From Clostridia bacterium (lineage in GTDB: Bacteria; Bacillota; Clostridia; Christensenellales; Aristaeellaceae): 64,000 nucleotides of DNA. A model generated the notes under the pieces. The model did not search any database, was not told where the DNA came from, and saw only the letters and a program-made list of their open reading frames with translations. Below, piece by piece: positions 25,604-34,186 of this stretch. A program made the translations under genes and the position numbers. Position 1 is the stretch's first letter; the number at the start of each line of letters is the position of its first letter. Where the stretch lies: assembly GCA_017936765.1 (NCBI GenBank), contig JAGBEX010000012.1, forward strand, positions 23,894 to 87,893, given 5' to 3'.

Positions 25604-26476
25604 ATGATGGCCAATCATATGCTGGAGAATGAATACTTAAAGATCACCGTCGCAGACGCCGGAGCTGAACTGATCAGCGTGTGGGACAAGACGACCGGGC
25701 GCGAATGTATTTGGAACGCCGATCCCGCTGTATGGAACCGGCATGCCCCCATTCTGTTCCCTTTTGTGGGGAAGGTGAAGGATGGCAAATATCGCATCGG
25801 TGAGAATGAATATACCATGAAAACCCAGCATGGCTTTGCTCGGGATCAGGTATTCACATGCATTGAAAAGACGGAAGGATCCGTCACCCACTGCCTGACT
25901 GATAGCGAGCAGACAAGGGGTATTTATCCCTATGAGTTCCGCCTCGCCGTTTGCCATCGGCTTTCCGGAAAGCAGCTTGCTATTGAATGGACGATCGAGA
26001 ACCTTGGAGAAGAGAAAATGTTCTTTTCCATTGGCGGACATCCCGGCTTCATGGTGCCAGACGATCTCCGCAAGGAAGACTGCCTGATTTTCTTCCCAGG
26101 GAAAACGGAACTGCAATACATTTCTGCCAATGCTGCAGGCTTCATCCTGCCTCAGAAGAAGACGCTGCCCCTCAGGGATGGCTTCGCGCCTTGGCAGACG
26201 GATATCCCGGACACCTGGATCTTCGAGGATCACCAGGTGCATTCCGTGGGCATTGCCGGCCCGGATGGTACGCCTCTTGTTACGATGCGCTGTGAAGCTT
26301 TCCCCATGCTGGCGGTCTGGGCCAATCCCAGCGGCTCCTTCATCTGCCTGGAACCCTGGTTCGGGCGGGCGGATGATGAAGGCTTTGCCGGAACGATCGA
26401 CCAGAAGAAGGAGATTCAGGTTCTGAACGCCGGAGCAAAGCAGGAGATCGCCTATTCCATAGAGTTTCACCGCTGA
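25604..26476 (+). CDS. Aldose 1-epimerase family protein, LacX-like
   Basis: A 290-residue beta-sandwich protein of the galactose-mutarotase fold, LacX/YeaD type. 'MKTQHGFARDQVF' carries the first catalytic-type His, 'IGGHPGFMVP' the second, and 'FICLEPWFGRADDEG' the general-base Glu. It should interconvert anomers of a sugar or sugar phosphate. Two adjacent ATGs (25604, 25607) follow a GGGGGG ribosome site, and either could be used. It opens the carbohydrate block, with its own promoter at 25531-25559, and is followed by the HAD phosphatase. Confidence 0.88.
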   Translation: MMANHMLENEYLKITVADAGAELISVWDKTTGRECIWNADPAVWNRHAPILFPFVGKVKDGKYRIGENEYTMKTQHGFARDQVFTCIEKTEGSVTHCLTDSEQTRGIYPYEFRLAVCHRLSGKQLAIEWTIENLGEEKMFFSIGGHPGFMVPDDLRKEDCLIFFPGKTELQYISANAAGFILPQKKTLPLRDGFAPWQTDIPDTWIFEDHQVHSVGIAGPDGTPLVTMRCEAFPMLAVWANPSGSFICLEPWFGRADDEGFAGTIDQKKEIQVLNAGAKQEIAYSIEFHR

Positions 26477-26572
26477 AGAGAAGGGGATAAAGGAAATCCG
26501 TGCGATGCAATGTTGTAAAGAACGTGCAGTCCCCGATTATTTGCGGTAAATCGCAGAAAAGGGAGCATCCAG

Positions 26573-27349
26573 ATGATTCCTGTAAAAATCATTTTCTTTG
26601 ATATTGACGGCACGCTGGTGGATCCCCAAACGGGGCGCGTGCCGGAGAAAACCATTCAGGCGCTGCTGAGGTTGAGAGAAAAGGGCATCCGGCTGTGCAT
26701 TTCCACGGGCAGGGCGCCCTTTGAAGTGCCGGACATCGGCTCGCTGAAATTTGATGCATACTGCACGTACAACGGCTCGCTGTGCTACGCGGACGATAAG
26801 ATCCTGCACAGCAATCCCATTGCGCCCCAGGATGTAGCGCAGGTGCTGGCGAATGCTGCCGGCATTGGCAGGCCGGTTTCGGTGGCTACCCGGCAAAGGC
26901 TGGCGGCCAATGGCTGGGATCAGGATCTGGCGGATTACTACCGCCTGGCAGAATTGGAGTTGACCGTGGCGCCGGATTTTGACGCGGCGTGCCGGGAGGA
27001 TGTATATCAGATCCTGCTGGGCTGCCGGGAGGAGGAGCATCCGGCCATCATCAGGGATGCGCAGGGCGTTAAGATTGCTGTGTCCTGGGATCGCGCCGTC
27101 GATGTGATTCCTGCGTCCAGCGGCAAGGAAACTGCCATTGCCAAGGTTCTTGAGTACTTTAGGTTGGACGCTGCACAGGCGATGGCCTTCGGCGACAGTC
27201 AGAACGATCTGGAGATGCTCAAAGCCGTGGGCGTTGGTGTGGCCATGGGCAATGCCGCCGATGAGGTGAAGGCCGTGGCAGACGATGTGTGCGGCAGCGT
27301 GGGAGAGGACGGCATCTTCCACTATTGCTGCGACCATGGCTTGATATAA
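26573..27349 (+). CDS. HAD-superfamily Cof-type phosphatase
   Basis: A 258-residue phosphatase of the Cof/IIB class. Motif I is 'FFDIDGTLVD' with the nucleophile and acid Asp residues, motif II is the Ser of 'CISTGR', motif III is Lys in 'SSGKETAIAK' and motif IV is 'FGDSQNDLEM'. The C2 cap lies between motifs II and III. Typical substrates are sugar phosphates or flavin nucleotides; the neighbouring NagA and mutarotase favour sugar phosphates. A GGGAG site precedes the ATG. Confidence 0.92.
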   Translation: MIPVKIIFFDIDGTLVDPQTGRVPEKTIQALLRLREKGIRLCISTGRAPFEVPDIGSLKFDAYCTYNGSLCYADDKILHSNPIAPQDVAQVLANAAGIGRPVSVATRQRLAANGWDQDLADYYRLAELELTVAPDFDAACREDVYQILLGCREEEHPAIIRDAQGVKIAVSWDRAVDVIPASSGKETAIAKVLEYFRLDAAQAMAFGDSQNDLEMLKAVGVGVAMGNAADEVKAVADDVCGSVGEDGIFHYCCDHGLI

Positions 27350-27400
27350 GCGATCACGACGGGATTGCCGTTGCATCAATACAAACAGGAGGCAGAGACC

Positions 27401-28531
27401 ATGTTTTACAAAAACGCCAGAATCTTTTGCAGCGATTTCACTTTCCGCACGGGTGCCTTTGAAGTAAAGGCCGGCAAGTTTGGCCAGGTTATGCCGGACG
27501 ATGTTCCGGAGGATGCGGTTGATCTTCAGGGCACTACCGTGATCCCTGGCCTGATCGATGTGCACAGCCATGGCAACTCCGGCGCGGATTTCTCCGATGG
27601 GGATTACGAGGGCCTCCAAACCATGGCGGCCTATTACGCCAGCGTGGGCGTCACCTCCTTTGCGCCTGCCTCCATGACCCTGCCCTATGAGACCCTGGAG
27701 AAGGCCTACGCCAATGCCAAGCGCCTGGTGGAGGAAGCACCTGCGGGCTTGTCCGTGCTGCGTGGCATTCAGATGGAAGGCCCCTATTTTTCCTACAAGA
27801 AGCGTGGTGCGCAGAATCCCGACTATTTGAAAGAGCCGGACTTTGCTGGCTTCAAGGCCTTGCAGGAGGGCAGCGGCGGGTTGATCCGCATTGTGGACGT
27901 TGCGCCGGAGTTGCCTGGGGCGGAGGAATTTGTGAGGCAGGCGAAGGAGCTTTGCACGGTTTCTATTGCCCACACCGATGCGGATTATGACCACGCCAAG
28001 GCAGCCTTCGATGCCGGGGCGACCCATCTCACCCATCTGTACAATGCCATGCCAGCCATTCACCACCGCAATCCCGGCGTCATCCCGGCAGCGGCGGAGA
28101 ACCCCAACGTGAGGGCAGAGCTGATCTGCGATGGCCTCCATGCCCATCCGGCCATGGTGCGCTTCGCCTTTAATCTCTTCGGCGGTGAGCGGATGGTGCT
28201 GATCTCCGATTCCGGCCGCTGCTGCGGTATGCCCAATGGCAGCAAGTTTGAACTGGGCGGCCAGGATGCCTGGCTGGTGGATGGCGTGGCCAGGCTGGCC
28301 GATGGCACCATTGCCTGCTCTGCCACCAACCTCTACGACTGCATGGTGAACGCCATCCGCTTCGGCATCCCGGAGGAGGATGCGATCCGCGCGGCCAGCT
28401 ACAACCCTGCCTGTGCCATTGGTGCGGACAAGCTGGTTGGCTCCATTGAAACCGGCAAGGTGGCGGACTTCCTGGTTTGCTCCGCTGATTATGCCAGCCG
28501 CCGGGTGTTCATGGCGGGACAGGAACTGTAA
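27401..28531 (+). CDS. nagA: N-acetylglucosamine-6-phosphate deacetylase
   Basis: A 376-residue amidohydrolase that converts GlcNAc-6-phosphate to glucosamine-6-phosphate and acetate. Metal and substrate residues show as 'IDVHSHGNSGADF', 'GIQMEGPYFS' (metal Glu), 'SIAHTDADY', 'THLYNAMPAIHHRNPG' and the catalytic Asp in 'LISDSGR'. The start at 27401 has AGGAGG 9 bases upstream; the longer frame from 27365 is rejected. It works naturally with the GlcNAc/glucose-type PTS encoded at 29974-33950, although no nagB is in the window. Confidence 0.94.
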   Translation: MFYKNARIFCSDFTFRTGAFEVKAGKFGQVMPDDVPEDAVDLQGTTVIPGLIDVHSHGNSGADFSDGDYEGLQTMAAYYASVGVTSFAPASMTLPYETLEKAYANAKRLVEEAPAGLSVLRGIQMEGPYFSYKKRGAQNPDYLKEPDFAGFKALQEGSGGLIRIVDVAPELPGAEEFVRQAKELCTVSIAHTDADYDHAKAAFDAGATHLTHLYNAMPAIHHRNPGVIPAAAENPNVRAELICDGLHAHPAMVRFAFNLFGGERMVLISDSGRCCGMPNGSKFELGGQDAWLVDGVARLADGTIACSATNLYDCMVNAIRFGIPEEDAIRAASYNPACAIGADKLVGSIETGKVADFLVCSADYASRRVFMAGQEL

Positions 28532-28558
28532 GAACCATTTGGCAGGGGAGGACGGAGC

Positions 28559-29308
28559 ATGGCACGCATACTGGAAGTGGCGGTGGATTCGCTGGCATCG
28601 GCCAGGGCAGCCATTGCCGGCGGTGCCGACCGACTGGAGCTTTGCAGCGCCCTGGCGGTGGGTGGACTGACCCCATATGCCGAGCTGCTACAGCAGATCC
28701 GCAGGGAAAGCACCATCAGCATCCGATGTCTGATGCGGCCGCGGGGTGGGGATTTCCTCTACACCGACGAGGAAATTGCGCTGATGGCTGCCCAGATGGA
28801 CAACCTGCGCAAGCATGGCGCAGATGGATTTGTGATCGGCTGCCTGAACGCCGAGGGCGAACTGGATGCCGGGGCGATGGCGCCTTTGCTGAAGGCGGCC
28901 AAGGGCATGGGGCTGACCCTGCACCGCTGCATTGATGTATCCCGTGATCCGTGCAAAACCTATCTGGACGCCCACGCGCTGGGCATTGACACCGTGCTGA
29001 CCAGCGGCGCAGCAAGCAGCTGCCTGCTGGGCATGGAGACCATTGGTCGGCTGCTGCGGCAAAGAGAAGAACACCAGGGGCCTGAGGTGCTGATTGGCAG
29101 CGGCGTGAACGCCAGCGCCATTGCAGCCTTCAGGGCAGCATATCCCCAGGCCAGGGCGTTCCACATGAGTGGCAAAACGGATGTGGCAAGCAGCATGATC
29201 TTCCGCCGGGAAGGCGTCCCCATGGGGCTTCCCGGCCTGGATGAATGGCATATCCAGCAGACCAGCGAAGCATATGTCCGTGCGGCACGGGCTGCGCTGG
29301 AGGAGTGA
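28559..29308 (+). CDS. cutC: CutC family protein
   Basis: A 249-residue TIM-barrel protein of the CutC family, of standard length. The family blocks 'LEVAVDSLASARAAIAGGADRLELCSAL' in shortened form, 'RCLMRPRGGDFLYTDEE', 'DGFVIGCLNAEG' and 'LTSGAASS' are all present. CutC was first linked to copper tolerance, but that role is disputed and a metabolic role is more likely. It follows nagA after 27 bases with a GGGGAGGA ribosome site and ends at terminator 29318-29347. Confidence 0.93.
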   Translation: MARILEVAVDSLASARAAIAGGADRLELCSALAVGGLTPYAELLQQIRRESTISIRCLMRPRGGDFLYTDEEIALMAAQMDNLRKHGADGFVIGCLNAEGELDAGAMAPLLKAAKGMGLTLHRCIDVSRDPCKTYLDAHALGIDTVLTSGAASSCLLGMETIGRLLRQREEHQGPEVLIGSGVNASAIAAFRAAYPQARAFHMSGKTDVASSMIFRREGVPMGLPGLDEWHIQQTSEAYVRAARAALEE

Positions 29309-29317
29309 GAAAAACGC

Positions 29318-29347
29318 AAGGAGCGTGTCAGGTTTGACACGCTCCTT
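29318..29347. terminator. Bidirectional intrinsic terminator
   Basis: Perfect 13-bp arms (29318-29330 and 29335-29347) with a GGTT loop, A-rich before and T-rich after. It separates cutC from the convergent regulator gene. Confidence 0.92.
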
Positions 29348-29359
29348 TTCGATGCGTTG

Positions 29360-29794
29360 CTATTCGCCTTTTTCAATGTAGCTGATCATCTTTTGATCAT
29401 GCTTTGCTTTTTTGTACCAGCCGATGCAAAGCAAAAATAGTCCAACCGCAATCATGACGCTTCGCCTGATGGAAGCGGGTGCGAACAAGCACGATACAAT
29501 GATGCCTGTTCCCGCGCCGGTGAACATATCGATCACGCCTTTTTCCTGCCTGAGTGCGCCAATAGCCCGCTGGCGATCAATTGTCTGTACCATTTGCGGA
29601 TCCTCCTTCAGCAATGCGTCAAGTGAGATGCCATACTGCTCGCTGATCTCCACAAGGATTTGCAGATCGGGGTATGTTTTCCCTGTTTCCCAGTTGGATA
29701 CGGCCTGCCTTGTTACATGAAAAATGTCTCCAAACGCTTCCTGTGTCAGATTCTGATCTTTCCGGATTTTCTGGATTGCAAGTCCCACGTTCAT
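29360..29794 (-). CDS. XRE-family regulator with C-terminal membrane segment
   Basis: A 144-residue protein. Residues 1-62 are a Cro/CI-type helix-turn-helix ('NLTQEAFGDIFHVTRQAVSNWETGK'), followed by a linker and one or two hydrophobic segments (about 92-125) that would place it at the membrane. The Met at 29794 follows GGGAGGTGA; the longer frame starting at 29896 is rejected. Membrane-tethered XRE proteins are frequent in Clostridia, with unknown signals. It is convergent with cutC and stands alone. Confidence 0.88.
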   Translation of the reverse strand: MNVGLAIQKIRKDQNLTQEAFGDIFHVTRQAVSNWETGKTYPDLQILVEISEQYGISLDALLKEDPQMVQTIDRQRAIGALRQEKGVIDMFTGAGTGIIVSCLFAPASIRRSVMIAVGLFLLCIGWYKKAKHDQKMISYIEKGE

Positions 29795-29903
29795 CCGATC
29801 ACCTCCCTTGTTGTTGGCATCAGGGTAAACGATTGTGCTTGAAAAGTAAAGCAAGAAATGCTTGACAAAGCAAAACTTGCACCGATTTTTGAGCAATAGA
29901 AAA

Positions 29904-29931
29904 CTGCCCCGGAGATTTCCCTCCGGGGCAG
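29904..29931 (-). terminator. Terminator of the PTS operon
   Basis: CTGCCCCGGAG (29904-29914) and CTCCGGGGCAG (29921-29931) form a perfect 11-bp stem with U-rich sequence following on the minus strand, 43 bases after the IIBC stop. Confidence 0.85.
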
Positions 29932-29973
29932 CACTATGATCTGCCGCGTGGGCCGCAGCATGATAAGATTGCC

Positions 29974-31467
29974 TTACTCAGCGATCTTCTTGAACTCTTC
30001 GAAGACGAACTGAACCTTGGGGCCGATAACAACCTGCACAGAGGTCTTGCCGGGACGGATGACGCCGGAGGCACCGGAGGACTTGATCTTCGCTTCGTCC
30101 ACCAGCAGGCGGTCCTTCACTTCCAGGCGCAGACGGGTGATGCAGTGGTCGATGGAGGCCACGTTCTCCTTGCCGCCCAGGCCTTCCAGAATGATCTGAG
30201 CCATGGCGGTGTAGTCGTTGTTGGCCAGCTCGATCTTCATTTCGCCTTCCTGATCGTCTTCACGGCCGGGGGTCTTCAGATCCCACTTGGTGATGGCGAA
30301 CTTGAACACGAAGTAGAACACCACGAAGGCAGCGATGCCCAGGGGGATGATCAGCCAGGTGTTGGCGGCGGCGGGCAGAGAAGCGGAGAAGATCAGGTCA
30401 GTCGCGCCAGCAGAGAAGCAGAAGCCGGCACGGAAGCCCAGAGCCACGGTGATCATGGCGAACACGCCGTACAGGGCGGCATACACCACATACAGGGGGA
30501 AGGCCAGGAACATGAAGGCGAATTCGAAGGGCTCGGTCACGCCGCAGATGAAGGCGCACAGGGCAGCAGCGCCCACGATGCCAGCGGCAACCTTGCGGTT
30601 CTTGGTCTTGGCGGTCTGGATCATGGCCAGAGCAGCGCCGGGGATACCGAACATCATGCAGGGGAAGAAGCCAGCCATGTAGGAACCCACGGACCAGTCG
30701 ATGACGGTGCCGTTGGCCATGGTGCCGCCCTCAACCAGGCCGCCCCAGTAGGCAGTCAGGTCGCCCAGGCCGATGGTATCAAACCAGAACACGTTGTTCA
30801 GGGCGTGATGCAGGCCGGTGGGGATCAGCAGACGGTTCAGGAAGGCGTAGAGGCCAGCGCCCACAGCGTCCAGGCTCACGATGGCCTTGCCGATGTTGTA
30901 CAGCGCGCTGAAGATGATGGGCCACACGAACAGCAGCACAGCAGAGACCACGATGGAGACCACGGCGGTCACGATGGCCACGGCGCGCTTGCCGGAGAAG
31001 AAGGCCAGGAAGTCAGGCAGCTTGGTGCCCTTGAACTTGTTGTAGCACACGCCGCCGATGATGCCGCCCAGGATGCCGATGAAGGCATTGCCGGCAGTCT
31101 TGGCGTAAGCCACGCTGTTGATCTCGTTGATCATGAAGGGAGCGATGGTGCTCACGGTGCCGGGAGCCAGCAGGGTGGTCATCATCAGGTAGGAAACCAT
31201 ACCGGCCAGGCCGGCAGTGCCGTCGTTGTCCTTGGTCAGGCCAACGCCAACGCCGATGGCGAACAGGATCGCCATGTTATCGATAAGAGCAGCGCCAGCC
31301 TTGATCAGGAAGACGCCCAGAACGTAAGCAAAACCAGTGGTAGCACCGGCAGCGCCCATGAAGGCGGGAGCCAGAGCATAGCCCAGACCCATCAGGATAC
31401 CACAAATCGGAAGCGCAGCGACGGGCAGCATCATGGCCTTGCCCAGCTTCTGCAGATGTTTCATCAT
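29974..31467 (-). CDS. PTS IIBC, glucose / N-acetylglucosamine type
   Basis: A 497-residue permease that imports and phosphorylates a hexose or GlcNAc. The EIIC domain (about 1-380) has some ten membrane helices and the motifs 'GLHHALNNVFWFD' and 'GVTEPFEFAFMFLA'. The EIIB domain (about 415-497) has the phospho-Cys in 'IDHCITRLRLEVKD'. The nearby nagA points to GlcNAc, but glucose cannot be excluded. Two adjacent ATGs follow an AAGGAGGA site. It is the last gene of the PTS operon. Confidence 0.92.
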   Translation of the reverse strand: MMKHLQKLGKAMMLPVAALPICGILMGLGYALAPAFMGAAGATTGFAYVLGVFLIKAGAALIDNMAILFAIGVGVGLTKDNDGTAGLAGMVSYLMMTTLLAPGTVSTIAPFMINEINSVAYAKTAGNAFIGILGGIIGGVCYNKFKGTKLPDFLAFFSGKRAVAIVTAVVSIVVSAVLLFVWPIIFSALYNIGKAIVSLDAVGAGLYAFLNRLLIPTGLHHALNNVFWFDTIGLGDLTAYWGGLVEGGTMANGTVIDWSVGSYMAGFFPCMMFGIPGAALAMIQTAKTKNRKVAAGIVGAAALCAFICGVTEPFEFAFMFLAFPLYVVYAALYGVFAMITVALGFRAGFCFSAGATDLIFSASLPAAANTWLIIPLGIAAFVVFYFVFKFAITKWDLKTPGREDDQEGEMKIELANNDYTAMAQIILEGLGGKENVASIDHCITRLRLEVKDRLLVDEAKIKSSGASGVIRPGKTSVQVVIGPKVQFVFEEFKKIAE

Positions 31468-31506
31468 AGCGATGATCCTCCTTGTATTTCTTTTTCCCTA
31501 TCATTA

Positions 31507-31527
31507 GGTCGTCGGCCCACGACGACC
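31507..31527 (-). other. Hairpin between HPr and IIBC genes
   Basis: A perfect 8-bp stem GGTCGTCG (31507-31514) / CGACGACC (31520-31527) with a 5-base loop and no U-run. It may lower read-through or set an mRNA processing point between ptsH and the IIBC gene. Confidence 0.5.
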
Positions 31528-31545
31528 AGGATGACCTATGTAATG

Positions 31546-31803
31546 TTACAGGTTGGCGGTGAGGAAGGCCTGCAGCTCGGCAGCGGCCTTCTCTTCGTCA
31601 GCGCCCTCGATGGTAATGGTCAGCTCCATGCCCTGCTTGGCGGCCAGGCGCATCAGCGCCATGAGGCGCTTGGCATCGGCGGTGCCGGTGGGGGCGGTGA
31701 CGGTGATGGTGGAAGCAAAGGGAGCAACAGCCTTCACCAGCATACCGGCGGGACGGGCGTGCATACCCAGGGGATCGTTGATCACGTGCTTGATTTCTTT
31801 CAT
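31546..31803 (-). CDS. ptsH: PTS phosphocarrier HPr
   Basis: An 85-residue HPr that passes phosphate from EI to the EIIA domain. The phospho-His is in 'GMHARPAG'. The position of the regulatory Ser46, normally in 'LKSIMG', reads 'AKRLMA', so the HPr-kinase target serine is replaced by Arg; by family knowledge this protein could not form P-Ser-HPr for CcpA-dependent control. It lies between ptsI and the IIBC gene in the operon. A second, regulatory HPr may exist elsewhere in the genome. Confidence 0.93.
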   Translation of the reverse strand: MKEIKHVINDPLGMHARPAGMLVKAVAPFASTITVTAPTGTADAKRLMALMRLAAKQGMELTITIEGADEEKAAAELQAFLTANL

Positions 31804-31840
31804 TGGTATCTACCTCACTTTCGTGATTATGATCATGTTG

Positions 31841-33454
31841 TTAAACATCGGATTCGCAAACCAGCTTCCTGGATTCCAGGATGCGGCCGGCGGCCATGCT
31901 CAGCTCGGTGTAGCCCATTTCGATGAACTTCTCCTGCAGCTTGGGGTCAGCGCCCAATTCGCCGCAGATGCCCGCCCAGATGCCATTGTCGTTGGCAGCC
32001 TTGGCGATGTGCGCCATCAGCGCCAGCAGCGCGGGATGGTAGGGATCGTAGAATTCGCCCAGCTTGGCATTCTGGCGGTCAACGGCCAGGGTGTACTGGG
32101 TCAGGTCGTTGGTGCCAACGGAGAAGAAGGCGGCCTCCTTGGCCAACTCGTTGGCCAGCACAGCGGCAGCGGGGGTCTCCACCATCACGCCGATGGGGAC
32201 ATCCTTGGTGGGATAGCCCTCGTCCTCCAGCTCCTTGCGTACCTTGGCACACAGCGCCTTGGCAGCCTTCAGCTCCCACACGGAGGCAACCATGGGGAAC
32301 ATCATGTGCAGATTGCCGTAGGCAGAGGCGCGGTAGATGGCGCGCAGCTGGGGACGGAAGATTTCCTCGTTGGTGAGGCAAATGCGCAGGCCGCGCAGGC
32401 CCAGCGCCGGGTTCTCCTCGGCTTCCAGGCCCAGGTAGCTCACCTGCTTGTCAGCGCCGATGTCCAGCGTGCGGATCACCACGGGCCGGTGGGCCATGGT
32501 TTCGGCCACCTGCTTGTAGGCCTCGAACAGCTCATCCTCGGTGGGGAGGGAATTGCGCCCCAGGTAGAGGAACTCGCTGCGCATCAGGCCAACGCCCTCG
32601 GCATCGGCCTTCAGGGCATCCACCGCATCCTCGGGGCAGCCGATGTTGGCCACCAGCAGCACCTTCTTGCCGGAGCGGGTAACGCTCTCCTTGCCGCGGT
32701 ACTGCTCCAGGGCATTGCGGGCGGCAGCGGCCTCGGCCTGCTTGGCCCTCAGCATGGCCAGGGTCTCCTCGTCGGGATCGACATACCAGGTGCCGGTGAA
32801 GCCGTCCACCGCAAGGATCTGGCATTCGTCGGCGGTTTCCAGGGTGATGTCCGACTGCACCAGGGAGGGGATGTTCAGCGTTCTGGCCAGGATGGCCGTG
32901 TGGCTGGAGGAAGAACCCTGGCGGGTGATGAAGGCCATGATCCGCTCGCGGGGGAGCTGAATGGTCTCGCTGGGGGCAAGATCCTCGGCCACCAGCAGGA
33001 AGGAGCCTTCCGGCAGCTGGAAGCCGGTGTTGCCGCAAAGAATGTCGTACAGCCGGTGGGACATATCCCGGATATCGGCGCTGCGGGCATTCATGTATTC
33101 ATCGTCCATGGCGGCGAATATCTGCGCGAATTCTTCGCCGGTATCCAGGGCTGCAATGGCGGCAGCGGCGCCGCCCTCGATGGCCAGGTTCACGCCGTCC
33201 AGATAGTCCAGGTCGTCCAGCATCAGCAGCTGCACTTCCACAATGGCGGCCTGCTCCTCGCCGATCTCCGCCTTGGCCTTTTCATACAGGGCGGTCAGCT
33301 GCTCGCGGGCGGTATCCAGCGCGGCGGTGAACTTCGCCTTTTCCAGCGCCGGATCGCCGGAGGAAACTGGCAACGTGCGCTGTGCCTTGCGGTATACCAC
33401 CGCAGGGCCGATGGCTACGCCGGGGAATACCGGCAAACCAATACCTTTTTTCAT
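31841..33454 (-). CDS. ptsI: PTS enzyme I
   Basis: A 537-residue phosphoenolpyruvate:protein phosphotransferase, slightly shorter than the usual 570. The N-terminal part has the phospho-His in 'QGSSSSHTAILARTLNIPSLV'. The PEP-binding barrel carries 'GLMRSEFLYL', 'IRTLDIGADKQ', 'ALGLRGLRICL' and 'FFSVGTNDLTQYTLAVDR', and a Cys in 'IWAGICGELGA'. All catalytic residues are present. It sits between the IIA gene (10 bases) and ptsH (37 bases). Confidence 0.95.
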   Translation of the reverse strand: MKKGIGLPVFPGVAIGPAVVYRKAQRTLPVSSGDPALEKAKFTAALDTAREQLTALYEKAKAEIGEEQAAIVEVQLLMLDDLDYLDGVNLAIEGGAAAAIAALDTGEEFAQIFAAMDDEYMNARSADIRDMSHRLYDILCGNTGFQLPEGSFLLVAEDLAPSETIQLPRERIMAFITRQGSSSSHTAILARTLNIPSLVQSDITLETADECQILAVDGFTGTWYVDPDEETLAMLRAKQAEAAAARNALEQYRGKESVTRSGKKVLLVANIGCPEDAVDALKADAEGVGLMRSEFLYLGRNSLPTEDELFEAYKQVAETMAHRPVVIRTLDIGADKQVSYLGLEAEENPALGLRGLRICLTNEEIFRPQLRAIYRASAYGNLHMMFPMVASVWELKAAKALCAKVRKELEDEGYPTKDVPIGVMVETPAAAVLANELAKEAAFFSVGTNDLTQYTLAVDRQNAKLGEFYDPYHPALLALMAHIAKAANDNGIWAGICGELGADPKLQEKFIEMGYTELSMAAGRILESRKLVCESDV

Positions 33455-33464
33455 AGGCTGCTCC

Positions 33465-33950
33465 TTATTTGGCCAACTCGATAACCACGTCGTCGTTGGT
33501 CACATTCTTACCCACGTGGGTATTAAAGGTGGGATAGGCATCCGTGTTGCAGATCACCATGGGGGTGATGATGGGCAGCCCGGCAGCCTTGATGGCCTCC
33601 AGGTCGGCCTCGATCAGCAGCTGTCCCTTCTTGACCTTGTCGCCATCGTGGGCGTGAACGGTGAAGGGCTTGCCCTCCAGGCCAACGGTTTCCAGGCCGA
33701 CATGGATCAGGATCTCAGCGCCGCAGTCGGCGATCAGGCTCACCGCGTGGCCGGTGGTGAACATCATGTCCACGGTGGCATCGCAGGGGGCGTAGACCTT
33801 GCCCTCGGTGGGCTCGATGGCGATGCCATTGCCCAGCATCCCTTCGGCGAAGGTGGGATCAGGCACTTCGGAAATCGCAACGGCTTTGCCGGTCATAGGA
33901 GCGCAGAATTCATCCATATTCTTGCCAAAGATCTTTTTGAAGATACCCAT
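33465..33950 (-). CDS. crr: PTS IIA component, glucose (Crr) type
   Basis: A 161-residue stand-alone EIIA of the glucose family. 'APCDATVDMMFTTGHAVSL' carries one active-site His and 'EILIHVGLETVGLEGKPF' the phospho-accepting one; 'GDKVKKGQLL' is the usual strand. It takes phosphate from HPr and passes it to EIIB. The ATG at 33950 is chosen over an upstream TTG (33959); an AAAGG site lies about 12 bases away. It is the first gene of the PTS operon, divergent from the gene at 34187. Confidence 0.93.
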   Translation of the reverse strand: MGIFKKIFGKNMDEFCAPMTGKAVAISEVPDPTFAEGMLGNGIAIEPTEGKVYAPCDATVDMMFTTGHAVSLIADCGAEILIHVGLETVGLEGKPFTVHAHDGDKVKKGQLLIEADLEAIKAAGLPIITPMVICNTDAYPTFNTHVGKNVTNDDVVIELAK

Positions 33951-34009
33951 AAAAAACAACGACCTTTCTTTTGGACGTAGTTCTCTCCTTTGGAGAGGCT
34001 TTGATTCGA

Positions 34010-34064
34010 TTGTTTCCTTGCATATAGAAGATCAAAAAAGAATTGCAATGTCAAATGGAAACAA
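34010..34064. promoter_or_regulatory. Inverted repeat in the PTS / DUF7916-like intergenic region
   Basis: TTGTTTCC (34010-34017) and GGAAACAA (34057-34064) are inverted about 40 bases apart between two divergent transcription units, so they could form a shared operator. A minus-strand TTGACA lies beside the right arm, but a matching -10 at 16-18 bases is not clear. Confidence 0.35.
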
Positions 34065-34186
34065 AATATATGCGAATTTTTGCAAAGATTCTCTCATAGT
34101 GCCGCTGGATCATGCTGCGCCTGAATTGCCTGTGTACCGCAGCGGTATTCTGTGGTATACTGATGGCAAAGGGAGGCGCAAGTTTG

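Noticed and set aside
30145..33484. Two long plus-strand frames (593 and 643 codons)
   Set aside because: They mirror the PTS IIBC and enzyme I genes, which are unmistakable on the minus strand.
33990..34060. Consensus promoter of the PTS operon
   Set aside because: A TTGACA is present, but no -10 element lies 16-18 bases away, so I did not list it as a promoter.
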